From contig SFEX01000007.1 in NCBI GenBank assembly GCA_004557075.1, positions 10,793 through 74,792 on the forward strand: a stretch of DNA of 64,000 nt, in the 5' to 3' direction. Below, piece after piece: positions 1 to 8,465 of the stretch (positions are counted from its first letter, which is position 1; each line of letters starts with the position of its first letter). A model generated the notes under the pieces. That model saw nothing but the letters and a program-made list of their open reading frames with translations, made no database searches and was not told where the DNA came from. Position numbers and translations under genes: made by a program. This DNA is from Clostridiales bacterium (lineage in GTDB: Bacteria > Bacillota > Clostridia > Oscillospirales > Oscillospiraceae).

Positions 1-1
1 C

Positions 2-163
2 GGCAAGCTCAAGACCACCATTGTCGTGCCGACCGACTCCGAGGACAGCGTTGTTATCGACGCGGCCTGCGCCGATGAGAAGGTAAAGCGTCTCATGGAG
101 GGCAAGAATCTGTTCAAAACCATCGTGGTTAAGAATAAACTTGTCAATCTAATCATAAAGTAA
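2..163 (+). CDS. leuS: Leucyl-tRNA synthetase, C-terminal fragment
   Basis: This is the last 53 codons of a reading frame that enters the window already open and stops with TAA at 161-163. The peptide begins GKLKTTIVVPTD and ends VKNKLVNLIIK. That matches the end of bacterial leucyl-tRNA synthetase: the small C-terminal domain with its 'NGKLR...I.VP' strand and the terminal 'K.I.VP.KLVNIV' tail that contacts the tRNA elbow. Only this domain is visible, so catalytic motifs cannot be checked. The rpsU promoter follows within a few bases of the stop. Confidence 0.85.
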   Translation, partial: GKLKTTIVVPTDSEDSVVIDAACADEKVKRLMEGKNLFKTIVVKNKLVNLIIK

Positions 164-166
164 AGG

Positions 167-195
167 TTGACATCAGACGCAAGAATGAGTATAAT
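167..195 (+). promoter_or_regulatory. Sigma-A promoter of rpsU
   Basis: TTGACA at 167-172 and TATAAT at 190-195 are separated by exactly 17 bp, a consensus sigma-A promoter starting right after the leuS stop. The leader of about 60 nt contains the small inverted repeat GCCAA-GAAT-TTGGC near 208-221. Whether that hairpin has a regulatory role cannot be told. Confidence 0.85.
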
Positions 196-262
196 ATCAT
201 TCGTTAAGCCAAGAATTTGGCCCTTAAAGCGTCGCAAGACGTATATGGAGGGAGTGAAATAA

Positions 263-448
263 ATGTCTGAAGTCTATGTCAAGGAGAACGAATCTCTGGA
301 CAATGCTCTTAAAAGATTTAAGCGCAGCTGTGCCAAGGCCGGTGTTCTGGCTGATCTGAGAAAGAAGGAGTACTACCAGAGCCCCAGCGTCAAGCGCCGC
401 AAGAAGAGCGAGGCAGCACGCAAGAACAAGAATAAGCGTTACTACTGA
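263..448 (+). CDS. rpsU: 30S ribosomal protein S21
   Basis: A 61-residue, highly basic protein beginning [20 protein letters not shown], the conserved N-terminus of bS21. The middle carries the family pattern (G.L.D.RKKE.Y..PS.KR..K) and the tail is Lys/Arg rich. bS21 binds the 30S platform near the 3' end of 16S rRNA and helps initiation. The ATG is preceded by GGAGGG at good spacing. The gene is monocistronic, with its own promoter at 167-195 and an intrinsic terminator at 457-488. Length is normal for Firmicutes. Confidence 0.97.
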   Translation: MSEVYVKENESLDNALKRFKRSCAKAGVLADLRKKEYYQSPSVKRRKKSEAARKNKNKRYY

Positions 449-456
449 TAAGCAAT

Positions 457-488
457 AAAAATCCCGCATCGAAAGATGCGGGATTTTT
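457..488 (+). terminator. Intrinsic terminator of rpsU
   Basis: A perfect 14-bp stem (AAAAATCCCGCATC pairing with its complement) closes a GAAA tetraloop and ends in a T-run, 8 nt after the rpsU stop. The A-rich 5' arm would let it work on both strands. Confidence 0.95.
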
Positions 489-509
489 GCTGCCCATTGT
501 GCTTTTAGC

Positions 510-538
510 TTGACAGTATTTGCTAAAGCAACTATAAT
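510..538 (+). promoter_or_regulatory. Sigma-A promoter of the LRR/SLH protein gene
   Basis: TTGACA at 510-515 and TATAAT at 533-538 with a 17-bp spacer lie about 50 nt before the start codon at 586. Confidence 0.85.
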
Positions 539-585
539 AAACCCAGAAGAATCCATACTTATTATACTATAAAAAGGAGAAAAAC

Positions 586-1953
586 ATGAAAAAGAGAACC
601 CTTAGCCTGATACTGGCTCTGCTGATGGTATGCAGCCTGCTGCCGGTATCTGCCGCCGCCGACGCTCCAAAAAGCGGCACATGCGGCGAAAACGTCACAT
701 GGACGCTTGACGACGCGGGAGTGCTGACCATAAGCGGCACGGGCGAAGCAACGGAAAAGCCCTGGCTTGAGTACAAAGACAGCATCAAATCCGTCGTTGT
801 AAAAGAGGGCGTAACGAGCCTTTTCGGTGGCTCGTTTGCCGGGTGTACCGAGCTTACGAAAGTTGATCTTCCCGGCAGCCTTAAGAGCATGGGCTATTTC
901 TCCTTCGGTGAGTGTACGGGACTTAGCAATATTGATATACCCGTCGGCGTAAAAGAGATCGATGCCAACGTTTTTTCTGGCTGCACCGGACTTACAAGTG
1001 TCAACATCCCCTACGGCGTTGAAATTATAAAATCCGGAGCCTTTGCAAACTGCACAGGACTTAAAAATATAACTATTCCCAACAGCGTTAAGGAAATTTG
1101 GGGCGAGGTTTTTTCTGGATGCACGGGACTTACAAGCATAACTGTCCCCGAAAGCGTAACAAGTTTGAGCAGCGCCGCATTTTCCGGCTGCACTTCGCTC
1201 ACAAGTGCAAATATAAAAGGTGGTATAAAAACACTTAACGCCTCAATGTTTGCTGACTGTTCTTCACTTAAAAGCGTCAGTATTCCCAGCAGCGTAACTA
1301 ATATTGTCAATTATGCATTCGATGGCTGCACCGCACTCAAGGACGTATACTTCGGCGGAACGCAGGCTCAGTGGGAAGCTATCAAGATAGGTTCAGCAAA
1401 CGAGGCTCTCAAATCCGCAGTTATACATTACGGAAGCACTTATCCCTTCACCGACGTTGACCCCGCAGGCCGCCACGCACCCTTTGCCGAGGCCATCCAG
1501 TGGGCTGTAAACGAGGGTATCACCACCGGCTACGGCAACGGTATCTTCAAGCCCAACGCAGACTGCTCCCGAGCACAGGTAGTCACTTTCCTGTGGAGAG
1601 CGGAAGGCTCTCCCGCACCCAAGTCCGAGGACAATCCCTTCGTTGATGTTTCCGCAAAGCAGGCTAACGGCAAGGATAACCCCTACTACACCGCCATCCT
1701 CTGGGCAAATGAGAACGGCATAACCAACGGCGTTGACGCCACGCATTTCGCGCCCAGCAAGACCTGCACCCGCGCACAGGTGGTCACCTTTCTGTGGAGA
1801 GCGGAGGGTCAGCCTGATAATCCCTTCTACACCGCTATTCTCTGGGCAGTGGGCGAGGGCATAACAAACGGCACGGATAAAACTCACTTCTCACCGAATA
1901 ACACCTGCACCCGCGCACAGGTCGTGACCTTTATCTACCGTGACATTGCCTGA
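586..1953 (+). CDS. Secreted BspA-like leucine-rich repeat protein with SLH domains
   Basis: A 455-residue exported surface protein. Residues 1-25 form a Sec signal peptide (MKKRTLSLILALLMV, then an AAA cleavage region). Residues about 60-285 hold tandem LRR_5/BspA-type repeats of roughly 23 residues with the pattern 'F.GCTGL.SV.IP.SV..I'. Residues about 288-455 hold three S-layer homology domains with the ITTGYGNG/ITNG and R(A)QVVTFLWR cores, which normally bind pyruvylated secondary cell-wall polymer. So the protein is probably non-covalently wall-bound with an LRR face for adhesion or ligand binding. The last SLH repeat lacks its opening F-x-D-V segment. Start is supported by AAAAGGAG just upstream. 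The ligand is unknown. Confidence 0.9.
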   Translation: MKKRTLSLILALLMVCSLLPVSAAADAPKSGTCGENVTWTLDDAGVLTISGTGEATEKPWLEYKDSIKSVVVKEGVTSLFGGSFAGCTELTKVDLPGSLKSMGYFSFGECTGLSNIDIPVGVKEIDANVFSGCTGLTSVNIPYGVEIIKSGAFANCTGLKNITIPNSVKEIWGEVFSGCTGLTSITVPESVTSLSSAAFSGCTSLTSANIKGGIKTLNASMFADCSSLKSVSIPSSVTNIVNYAFDGCTALKDVYFGGTQAQWEAIKIGSANEALKSAVIHYGSTYPFTDVDPAGRHAPFAEAIQWAVNEGITTGYGNGIFKPNADCSRAQVVTFLWRAEGSPAPKSEDNPFVDVSAKQANGKDNPYYTAILWANENGITNGVDATHFAPSKTCTRAQVVTFLWRAEGQPDNPFYTAILWAVGEGITNGTDKTHFSPNNTCTRAQVVTFIYRDIA

Positions 1954-1967
1954 AATTAAATAGCAAC

Positions 1968-1994
1968 AAGGCAGAGGCGAAAGCCTCTGCCTTT
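1968..1994 (+). terminator. Intrinsic terminator after the LRR/SLH gene
   Basis: AAGGCAGAGGC / GCCTCTGCCTT stem around a GAAA loop, followed by a short T-rich tract. It lies between two convergent genes and may serve both. Confidence 0.85.
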
Positions 1995-2018
1995 GTCATT
2001 CTTGGTGAATATTCGCTG

Positions 2019-2675
2019 TTACATCAGCTCAATTAGTTTACATAATACATCACAAGCTTTTTCCGAGGCGAAGGCGACGTTCTTTTCAAAGCTGCCGAGG
2101 CCGGATTCCTCCTTGGTGTCGGACACGGCGCGGACGGCGTTGAACGGAACGCCGAGCGTGCGGCACATATGGGCGGCAGCGGCCGTCTCCATATCGCAGG
2201 TGAGCGGGTGAAATTTTTCGATAAGCTCGTCCCTGCCCTCGTCCTCGATAAAGCTGTCACCGGTGACTGTCCTTCCGAAACGCATGGGCAAAGCCCGCGC
2301 AAGCTCAATAAGCTCGGTGTCGCACTGAAACACGGGGTCGATGGGGCTTGGATGATAAGCTTTGAGAAGTCCCGCGTCAAGATCGTGGTAGAGCGTGTCC
2401 GTTATCATGACCGCATCCCCGATGTGCAGCCCGTCCGCGAGCGCTCCCGCGACGCCGCTGAGAATTACTCTGTCGGCGGAAAAATCATTTATAAGCAGCG
2501 TGGCGCCGATAGCGGCGTTTACCTTGCCCAGCCCGCAGCATATGACAGCTACGCCCTTGCCGCAAAGCTCACCCTCAAGCACGAGACAGCCTTTATGTGC
2601 TGCGGCTTTTTCTCCGATGAGCCGCTCGAACGGTGCAAACTCCGCAGGGCAGGCGCATAAAATACCTATTTTCAT
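2019..2675 (-). CDS. mtnN: 5'-methylthioadenosine/S-adenosylhomocysteine nucleosidase
   Basis: A 218-residue PNP/UDP-phosphorylase-fold protein. It would hydrolyse MTA and SAH to adenine plus methylthioribose or S-ribosylhomocysteine in the activated methyl cycle. Visible features are the N-terminal strand MKIGILCACPAEFAPF, the ribose-binding segment around CDMETAAAAHMC (the M-E-T/S motif), and the catalytic 'RAVSD' Asp near the end. An in-frame ATG 15 nt further upstream exists. The start at 2675 is preferred because GAGGA precedes it and its ATG overlaps the TGA of the upstream editing-protein gene, a sign of translational coupling. LuxS is not in the window. Confidence 0.93.
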   Translation of the reverse strand: MKIGILCACPAEFAPFERLIGEKAAAHKGCLVLEGELCGKGVAVICCGLGKVNAAIGATLLINDFSADRVILSGVAGALADGLHIGDAVMITDTLYHDLDAGLLKAYHPSPIDPVFQCDTELIELARALPMRFGRTVTGDSFIEDEGRDELIEKFHPLTCDMETAAAAHMCRTLGVPFNAVRAVSDTKEESGLGSFEKNVAFASEKACDVLCKLIELM

Positions 2676-3229
2676 TCCTCTATCCCCCATGGCAGCTCAA
2701 CAAGAGCGTATTCATGCCCGACCTTGGGCAGAAACTTATCCGTTATATCCGCTGTCCTGATTCTCAGCGTCGAGGTGTTTATGCAGGGATGACAGCCGAT
2801 AAACTCATCGGACAGCAAGTCTTTGTCTATGACAAGATGCACCTTGCCGCCGTCATTCATCAGCCCCAAAACGCTCACAGAACCGGGAGTTATATCAAGA
2901 TACTGCTCCATGTGCTCGGGCGATGCGAAGGAAAGGCGCGCTGTGCCTATCTGCTTTGAGAGAAGCTTCGTCTTGAACGGTTTATCGCCGGGCATGAGCA
3001 GAAGATAAAACTCCGTCTGCTGGCGGTTTGTGAGAAACAGGTTTTTGCATATTTTCGCGCCGAGCGTACCCTCTATCTCGTGGCAGGCTTCTATCGTGTC
3101 GGCGTGCTCGTGATCGACCCTTGCGTATTCTATACCAAGCTCGTCAAGCAGCTCGTAGCAGAGCTGCTCTTTTCTAAGCCTTTTTTCCATATCGTCCGGA
3201 CGTCCGAAATATAAAGAACTTGTATTCAT
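2672..3229 (-). CDS. YbaK/ProX-type prolyl-tRNA editing (deacylase) protein
   Basis: A 185-residue free-standing editing domain of the YbaK/INS superfamily. These enzymes hydrolyse mischarged aminoacyl-tRNA-Pro (Ala- or Cys-tRNA-Pro) in trans. Recognisable elements are CKNLFLTNR with the conserved Lys, the GSVSVLGLMND motif in the substrate pocket, and IGCHPCINTSTL near the C-terminus. These place it nearer the ProX/PrdX branch than E. coli YbaK. No proline reductase genes accompany it, so an editing role is more likely than a PrdX link. Its stop overlaps mtnN by 4 nt, and the CoA-transferase gene ends 3 nt upstream, so the three leftward genes form one operon. Confidence 0.85.
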   Translation of the reverse strand: MNTSSLYFGRPDDMEKRLRKEQLCYELLDELGIEYARVDHEHADTIEACHEIEGTLGAKICKNLFLTNRQQTEFYLLLMPGDKPFKTKLLSKQIGTARLSFASPEHMEQYLDITPGSVSVLGLMNDGGKVHLVIDKDLLSDEFIGCHPCINTSTLRIRTADITDKFLPKVGHEYALVELPWGIEE

Positions 3230-3232
3230 ACT

Positions 3233-4567
3233 TCACCTCTTGTTTGACGGCAGCCAGATGCGCTGAGCCTCGGCCGCTTTTATTAGTTCATCTCTGAAAT
3301 CGGGATGCGCGATGCTTATGAGAGCGTCGGCTCTCTCCCATGTGGTAAGCCCCGCCAAATTGACTATCCCGTATTCCGTCGCAAGATAGTATACCTGACT
3401 TCTCGGCGTTGTGACAATATCGCCGCTAAAGCTCGGGACGATGCGGCTGTGCATATTGCCGGAGCGGTCTATAAAGGAGCTTGTCATGCAGATAATGGCC
3501 TTTCCGCCGCGGCTCATCGAAGCGCCGGTGACAAAATCGAGCTGACCGCCTGTGCCGCTTATCTGCCGAGTGCCTGAGCTTTCCGATGACACCTGACCGT
3601 AAAGGTCTGCGGATATGCAGGAATTTATGGATATCATGTTATCGTTTTGAGCTATAATGTACGGGTCGTTGACGTAGGAGAGGGGATAGCCCGCAAAGCC
3701 GGGATTATCGCTGAGCCACTGGTTCATCTCGTGACTGCCTATGGCGATACCGAGAACGCCGACGCCGGGATGCAGGCTCTTTTTCGCGTTGGTGAGCTTT
3801 CCGGCCTTGAACATGGCAAGGTACCCGTCCGAGCAAAGCTCGGTGTGCATTCCGAGATTCTTCAGGTCACTGTCGGCAATAAGCTCGCCGAGTGCGTTCG
3901 GCATACCGCCGATGCCGAGTTGGAGAGTCGCGCCGTCGCATATATGCGGCAGAACGAGGTTCGCTATCTTGATATCTGTCTCGGTCGGCGCGGGATTGGG
4001 CATCTCGTAAAGCGGAGGATCGCCGCTCTCGACTATCATGTCCACCTCGGATATGTGTATCCTTACAGCCTCGCTTCCCTTGATGCGGGGCATATTGCGG
4101 TTTACCTCGACTATGACCGTGTCGGAATTATCCGCAATGCACTTTGAAACCCCGAGCGAGCTGCCAAAGTAGAAATACCCCTCGCTGTCCATACCGGAGA
4201 CGGTTCCCATAAAGACGTTCGAGCGCAGAAAATTTTTGTAGTACCAGCCGAGGTTCCGAAACACCATCGGCTCAAAAAACGCAAGCCCCCTGTCGCACAG
4301 CTTCCGCTCATATGCCGAGCAATGCCATGTGTTGTACACAAAATGCTCCTGAGTCGGGTCGCACTCGACGACCTGAATAGGCCCGAAAATAAGGTCGCCG
4401 CGTATTTTGACGCGGTGGAGCTCGTCGCGGCGCTTGGAGAGAGCAAGATCAAGCACTACGGGAAAGCCTAAATTTGTAGTGTATTCCACCCAGTCGCCGT
4501 CTTTCACGCACTTTACAGCATCCTCTGCGCTGCAAAGCTTGCTGCTGTATTCATTCAGATAATCCAT
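3233..4567 (-). CDS. Acetyl-CoA hydrolase/transferase family CoA-transferase (butyryl-CoA:acetate type likely)
   Basis: A 444-residue class I CoA-transferase. The family moves CoA between acyl-CoA and acetate through a glutamyl-CoA thioester. The likely catalytic Glu is E243 in MHTELCSDGY. The downstream signature SGTGGQLDFVTGA and GGKAIICMTSS resemble the butyryl-CoA:acetate CoA-transferases of gut butyrate producers, but 4-hydroxybutyrate CoA-transferases share most of this, so the substrate is not settled. The start at 4567 is chosen over an ATG 24 nt upstream because GGAGG sits 6 nt before it. No thiolase or crotonase genes are nearby. It heads a leftward operon with the editing protein and mtnN. 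Confidence 0.85.
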   Translation of the reverse strand: MDYLNEYSSKLCSAEDAVKCVKDGDWVEYTTNLGFPVVLDLALSKRRDELHRVKIRGDLIFGPIQVVECDPTQEHFVYNTWHCSAYERKLCDRGLAFFEPMVFRNLGWYYKNFLRSNVFMGTVSGMDSEGYFYFGSSLGVSKCIADNSDTVIVEVNRNMPRIKGSEAVRIHISEVDMIVESGDPPLYEMPNPAPTETDIKIANLVLPHICDGATLQLGIGGMPNALGELIADSDLKNLGMHTELCSDGYLAMFKAGKLTNAKKSLHPGVGVLGIAIGSHEMNQWLSDNPGFAGYPLSYVNDPYIIAQNDNMISINSCISADLYGQVSSESSGTRQISGTGGQLDFVTGASMSRGGKAIICMTSSFIDRSGNMHSRIVPSFSGDIVTTPRSQVYYLATEYGIVNLAGLTTWERADALISIAHPDFRDELIKAAEAQRIWLPSNKR

Positions 4568-4623
4568 AGCCACCCTCCTTGTGCCGTCCAATTATCGCAC
4601 ATTTTGTCCGTTCGTGCAAGCGC

Positions 4624-4652
4624 TTGTAAAAAGCACACTTATGTTATATAAT
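4624..4652 (+). promoter_or_regulatory. Sigma-A promoter of the glycosylase operon
   Basis: TTGTAA at 4624-4629 and TATAAT at 4647-4652 with 17-bp spacing, about 30 nt before the start at 4683. It faces away from the CoA-transferase operon. Confidence 0.7.
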
Positions 4653-4682
4653 TAATCAATAATTTTGCGGAGGTAGTGCAGC

Positions 4683-5492
4683 ATGAAGCTTGAGCTATGC
4701 GATGTAGGAAGCCTTGATATAGAAAAAACCTTTGAGTGTGGCCAGTGCTTCCGCTGGAACGTCGATGAAAACGGCGTGTACTGCGGCGTCGTTTCCGGTC
4801 ATGTTGCCGAAGTCGCCGTCGAGGGCGGAAAGGTTTATATAACATCTGACGCGCCCGAAGCGCTGTGGAGGGAGTATTTTGACCTCGACACGGATTACGC
4901 GGATATAAGCCGCAATTTTACGGGGCAGTATCTTGAAACCTGCACCGAATACGGCATGGGCATACGCATACTGCGCCAGGACAGCTGGGAGGCACTGTGC
5001 TCGTTTATCATATCCCAGTGCAATAATATCAGCCGCATAAAGGGCATAGTCGAAAGACTGTGCACGGCATTCGGCGATGAGATAGAGTATGGCGGCAGAA
5101 AATACTACAGTTTTCCGACAGCCGAGCGCCTTGAGCCTCTTGATCCGGATGACCTTGCCTGCATACGCTCAGGCTACAGGGCAGAGTATATTATTGCCGC
5201 AGCCAGAGCGGTGACAGACGGCAGCATCGACCTTGAGGCGCTTAAAAGCTGCGGCTACAAGGACGCGATAAAGGCACTACGGAGCATACGCGGCATCGGG
5301 GAGAAGGTCGCCAACTGCGTGGTGCTGTTCGGACTGTGGCACACGGAGGCGTTTCCGATAGATGTCTGGATGAAGCGCGCGCTCAAGGAAAACTTTCCCG
5401 CCGATTTTGACCCCGAGAGCCTCGGCAAATACGCGGGGCTTGCCCAGCAGTACATTTTTTACTATGCAAGAAGCAAAGGAAAAGAAAAATGA
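4683..5492 (+). CDS. ogg: 8-oxoguanine DNA glycosylase/AP lyase (OGG1 family)
   Basis: A 269-residue bifunctional base-excision repair glycosylase. The N-terminal TBP-like half has the OGG1 hallmark FECGQCFRW. The C-terminal half has the helix-hairpin-helix/GPD core: SIRGIGEKVANCVVLFG contains the hairpin and the nucleophilic Lys, and FPIDVWMKR supplies the catalytic Asp. It should excise 8-oxoG opposite C. OGG1-like enzymes, rather than MutM, are common in Clostridia. The stop overlaps the next start (ATGA at 5489), indicating a coupled operon. GGAGG lies 8 nt before the start. Confidence 0.95.
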   Translation: MKLELCDVGSLDIEKTFECGQCFRWNVDENGVYCGVVSGHVAEVAVEGGKVYITSDAPEALWREYFDLDTDYADISRNFTGQYLETCTEYGMGIRILRQDSWEALCSFIISQCNNISRIKGIVERLCTAFGDEIEYGGRKYYSFPTAERLEPLDPDDLACIRSGYRAEYIIAAARAVTDGSIDLEALKSCGYKDAIKALRSIRGIGEKVANCVVLFGLWHTEAFPIDVWMKRALKENFPADFDPESLGKYAGLAQQYIFYYARSKGKEK

Positions 5493-6307
5493 AATATAAG
5501 CTTTTTGCCGCCGATATGGACGGCACCGCACTAAACTCAAAAAAGGAGCTGACTCCGCGCACGGTCGCGGCGATGGAGAAAGCGATAGAGCAGGGGAGAA
5601 CCGTCGTGTTTTCAACAGGGCGAAGCATAAGCTTTGTCAAGCCCTATATCGACATGGTAAGGGGCATGCGCTATGCCGTCACGGCAAGCGGAGCGTCGGT
5701 CATCGACCTTGAAACGGGCGAGAAGCTCCTGTATGAGACGATAGACGCTGAGACTGCAAAGTATGTTATAGCGGCTGCGGCAGGCTGCGGCGTGATGCCT
5801 ATAATATTCGTAAAAGATAAGGCGTACAGCAGCGCATGGTGCGTTGAAAACTGCGCCGATTTTGCCGTGGGCAGCTTTAAGCCGGTATATAATATCGGCA
5901 TGACTATGGTCGACGATGTGTTCGCGCATTTCATGGAAAACCCGGAGCGGGCCGAAAAGATAAACCTGTTTTTCGATAACGACTATGAGGCGGATATGGT
6001 GTACGACAGGATAAAGGATCTGCCAGTCAAATTTACGACCCGCACGAGTCATTCGCTTGAGATAAACGCATCGGGTGTGAGTAAGGCGAAGGGGCTGAAA
6101 GCCCTTTGCAAAAGGCTCGGCATTGACATATCCGAGTGCATGGCCATAGGCGACGCCGAGAACGACGAGGAGCTTTTATCCGCTGCCGGTTTTAAGCTTT
6201 CTATGGCAAACGGCAGCGACAAAGTGAAGTCAATTTCGGATGTAACGGTGCCCGATTGCGACAGCGAGGGCGTAGCCGCTGCAATTGAGCAATATTTTCT
6301 TGATTAG
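5489..6307 (+). CDS. Cof-type HAD-superfamily phosphatase
   Basis: A 272-residue HAD type IIB hydrolase. Motif I is AADMDGTALNS with the nucleophile and acid Asp pair, motif II is FSTGRS, and motif IV is GDAENDEELL. The insert between them is a C2B cap. Family members dephosphorylate sugar phosphates, FMN or phospholipid head groups, and the substrate cannot be named from sequence. The ATG overlaps the ogg stop by 4 nt. Confidence 0.9.
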   Translation: MKYKLFAADMDGTALNSKKELTPRTVAAMEKAIEQGRTVVFSTGRSISFVKPYIDMVRGMRYAVTASGASVIDLETGEKLLYETIDAETAKYVIAAAAGCGVMPIIFVKDKAYSSAWCVENCADFAVGSFKPVYNIGMTMVDDVFAHFMENPERAEKINLFFDNDYEADMVYDRIKDLPVKFTTRTSHSLEINASGVSKAKGLKALCKRLGIDISECMAIGDAENDEELLSAAGFKLSMANGSDKVKSISDVTVPDCDSEGVAAAIEQYFLD

Positions 6308-6328
6308 GAAAAATAAATGTTGTATAAT
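6300..6328 (+). promoter_or_regulatory. Probable internal promoter for the sirtuin-tmk genes
   Basis: TTGATT at 6300-6305 and TATAAT at 6323-6328, 17-bp spacer, overlap the end of the HAD gene. This would let the sirtuin and following genes be transcribed independently. Confidence 0.6.
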
Positions 6329-6350
6329 AACTCAATTAGGAGTGTGCGCT

Positions 6351-7067
6351 ATGGACGATAAAATAATGCAGCTTAAAAAATGGATAGACGAGAGCGACAA
6401 TGTTGTGTTCTTCGGCGGCGCGGGTGTTAGCACCGAGAGCGGGATCCCCGATTTCCGCAGCGTTGACGGACTGTATAACCAGAAGTGGAAATACCCTCCC
6501 GAGACGATACTCAGCCATTCCTTCTTTGTCAGATACCCCGAGGAGTACTATCGCTTTCACCGCGAAAAGCTCGTTATCGACGGCGTGAAGCCCAATGCGG
6601 CGCATTTGAAGCTTGCCGAGCTTGAAAGAGCGGGAAAGCTCAGGGCGGTCGTGACGCAGAATATCGACGGTTTGCATCAGGCGGCCGGCAGCAAAAAGGT
6701 TCTGGAGCTGCACGGAAGCATCCTGCGCAGCTATTGCTCTGCCTGCGGAAGACCCTATCCTGCGGATAAAATGAATCATGGCGAGGGCGTGCCGCGCTGT
6801 GCCTGCGGCGGCGTTATAAGACCCGATATCGTCCTTTACGAAGAACCTTTGGACGATAACATCGTCACCGAGGCGGTGCGCGCGATATCCGAGGCAGATG
6901 TGCTCATAATCGGTGGAACGAGCCTCAACGTGTATCCCGCGGCCGGACTTATAAATTATTACCGGGGCAATAAGCTTGCTCTGGTGAACCTGAGCAGTAC
7001 GCCTTATGACGATGAGGCGGATCTTGTTATAAATGAAAAAATCGGAAAGGTATTCAGCCAGCTTTGA
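6351..7067 (+). CDS. NAD-dependent protein deacylase, Sir2 family
   Basis: A 238-residue sirtuin. It shows the NAD-binding GAGVSTESGIPDFR motif, the TQNIDGLH catalytic motif with the general-base His in ELHGSI, and a Cys4 zinc module (CSAC followed by CACGG). The C-terminal GGTSLNVYPAA closes the Rossmann fold. It probably removes acetyl groups from lysine, for example on acetyl-CoA synthetase or metabolic enzymes. The start is placed at 6351, after a TAGGAG site. An upstream in-frame ATG at 6285 lies inside the HAD gene and lacks support. The TGA overlaps the TTG of the next gene. Confidence 0.95.
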   Translation: MDDKIMQLKKWIDESDNVVFFGGAGVSTESGIPDFRSVDGLYNQKWKYPPETILSHSFFVRYPEEYYRFHREKLVIDGVKPNAAHLKLAELERAGKLRAVVTQNIDGLHQAAGSKKVLELHGSILRSYCSACGRPYPADKMNHGEGVPRCACGGVIRPDIVLYEEPLDDNIVTEAVRAISEADVLIIGGTSLNVYPAAGLINYYRGNKLALVNLSSTPYDDEADLVINEKIGKVFSQL

Positions 7068-7804
7068 ACAGAGTAGATGTGTTGGGTGTCGGCTTTGACA
7101 ACCTGACGAGTGAGAACGCAATAAAATTATGCAAAAATCTTATAGATGAGCACCGCTCGGCGTACATGGTAACTCCGAATCCGGAGATAGTAATGGCGGC
7201 GTGGGATAATAGCGAGCTGCGCTCGGCTCTTGAGAGGGCTGACCTTGTTATTCCTGACGGAATTGGCGTTGTCAAGGCGGCTAAGATACTTGGAACCCCG
7301 CTGAAAGAGCGGCTTCCGGGTATAGAGGTGGGCGAGGCGATACTCGAATACCTTGCGCAGACCGGAAAATCTGCGTTCCTGCTTGGCGCAAAGCCGGGCG
7401 TTGCCGAGCTTGCGGCGGAGCAGATCAAAAAGCTCTACCCCGGAATAAATATCTGCGGCACGAACGACGGATATTTTAAAGAGGACGCGCCGGTTGTGGT
7501 AAAGATAAACGCCGCAAAGCCCGATTTCCTGATGGTGTGCCTCGGCGCTCCCAAGCAGGAGATATGGATGGCGCAAAACGCAGCTTCGCTTGACGTCGGC
7601 CTGATGGCAGGGCTTGGCGGTTCGCTGGATGTGTTCGCCGGAACGGTGGAGCGAGCGCCCAAGGCGTGGCAGAATTTGAACCTTGAGTGGCTCTACCGCT
7701 GCATAAAGGAGCCGTGGCGCTTTAAGAGGATAGCCCGTCTTCCGCTGTTCCTCATAAAAGCGTGGGCAAAAAGAATAAGGAAGTTTTTCAATGGAAAAGG
7801 GTAA
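7064..7804 (+). CDS. WecG/TagA/CpsF-family glycosyltransferase
   Basis: A 246-residue GT26-type enzyme. The N-terminal segment TPNPEIVMAA followed by DLVIPDGIGVV carries the family's conserved T-x-N and catalytic Asp. LVCLGAPKQEIWM-like sequence (here MVCLGAPKQE) forms the nucleotide-sugar site. The C-terminal basic stretch EWLYRCIKEPWRFKR is the membrane-association appendage. TagA homologues add ManNAc to lipid-linked GlcNAc in wall teichoic acid linkage; other members make exopolysaccharide. A TTG start at 7064 overlaps the sirtuin stop. The 3' end overlaps tmk by 14 nt. Confidence 0.9.
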   Translation: MNRVDVLGVGFDNLTSENAIKLCKNLIDEHRSAYMVTPNPEIVMAAWDNSELRSALERADLVIPDGIGVVKAAKILGTPLKERLPGIEVGEAILEYLAQTGKSAFLLGAKPGVAELAAEQIKKLYPGINICGTNDGYFKEDAPVVVKINAAKPDFLMVCLGAPKQEIWMAQNAASLDVGLMAGLGGSLDVFAGTVERAPKAWQNLNLEWLYRCIKEPWRFKRIARLPLFLIKAWAKRIRKFFNGKG

Positions 7805-8465
7805 GCTTATTGTATTCGAGGGCATTGACGGCAGCGGAAAATCCGCGCATTACCGTCGGGTGTGCCAGCACCTGGAAGCCGATGGCATAGATTATAATCA
7901 CATCGTTTTTCCCAGATACGATAAAGAAAGCTCCGCACTGCTGCGTATGTACCTGAACGGCGAATTCGGCTCAAATCCCTCCGACGTGAACGCCTATATC
8001 GCGTCCACCTTTTACGCTGTGGACAGGGTGGCGGCCTACCGCACCGACTGGGGCGAGGCCTACAACGCCGGCGGCTTTGTGCTCTCGGACAGATATACCA
8101 CGTCAAATGCGGTGCATCAGGGAGCCAAGCTCAAAAACGAGGAACTGGGTGAGTTTTTCGAATGGCTCTACGACTTTGAATATGTAAAGCTGGAACTTCC
8201 GAAGCCTGATCTCGTCATTTACCTTGACGTTGATCTTGAGACCTCGCTTGCGAGGATGAAGCACCGCCAGGAAAAAACCAATACGAGCGCTGATATACAT
8301 GAAAAGGACGTTCGGTATCTCGAAAACTGTCTGCGCGTCGCGGACAGAGCCGCCGATCATTACGGCTGGCTGAGGATACCGTTTATGAAGGACGGGATCG
8401 AGCGCGAGATAGATGAAAAGCATGAGGAAATCTATTCGATTATAAAAGAAACCATTGGACATTAA
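7791..8465 (+). CDS. tmk: Thymidylate kinase
   Basis: A 224-residue dTMP kinase with P-loop GIDGSGKS, the dTMP-binding DRYTTSNAVHQG segment (DR(Y/W) motif) and LID region 'RMKHRQEKTN'. The product, dTDP, feeds DNA synthesis. It starts within the end of the glycosyltransferase gene, with GGAAG upstream, and overlaps the cyclo-ligase gene by 11 nt. The tmk/cyclo-ligase pairing fits a one-carbon/thymidylate theme. Confidence 0.93.
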   Translation: MEKGKLIVFEGIDGSGKSAHYRRVCQHLEADGIDYNHIVFPRYDKESSALLRMYLNGEFGSNPSDVNAYIASTFYAVDRVAAYRTDWGEAYNAGGFVLSDRYTTSNAVHQGAKLKNEELGEFFEWLYDFEYVKLELPKPDLVIYLDVDLETSLARMKHRQEKTNTSADIHEKDVRYLENCLRVADRAADHYGWLRIPFMKDGIEREIDEKHEEIYSIIKETIGH

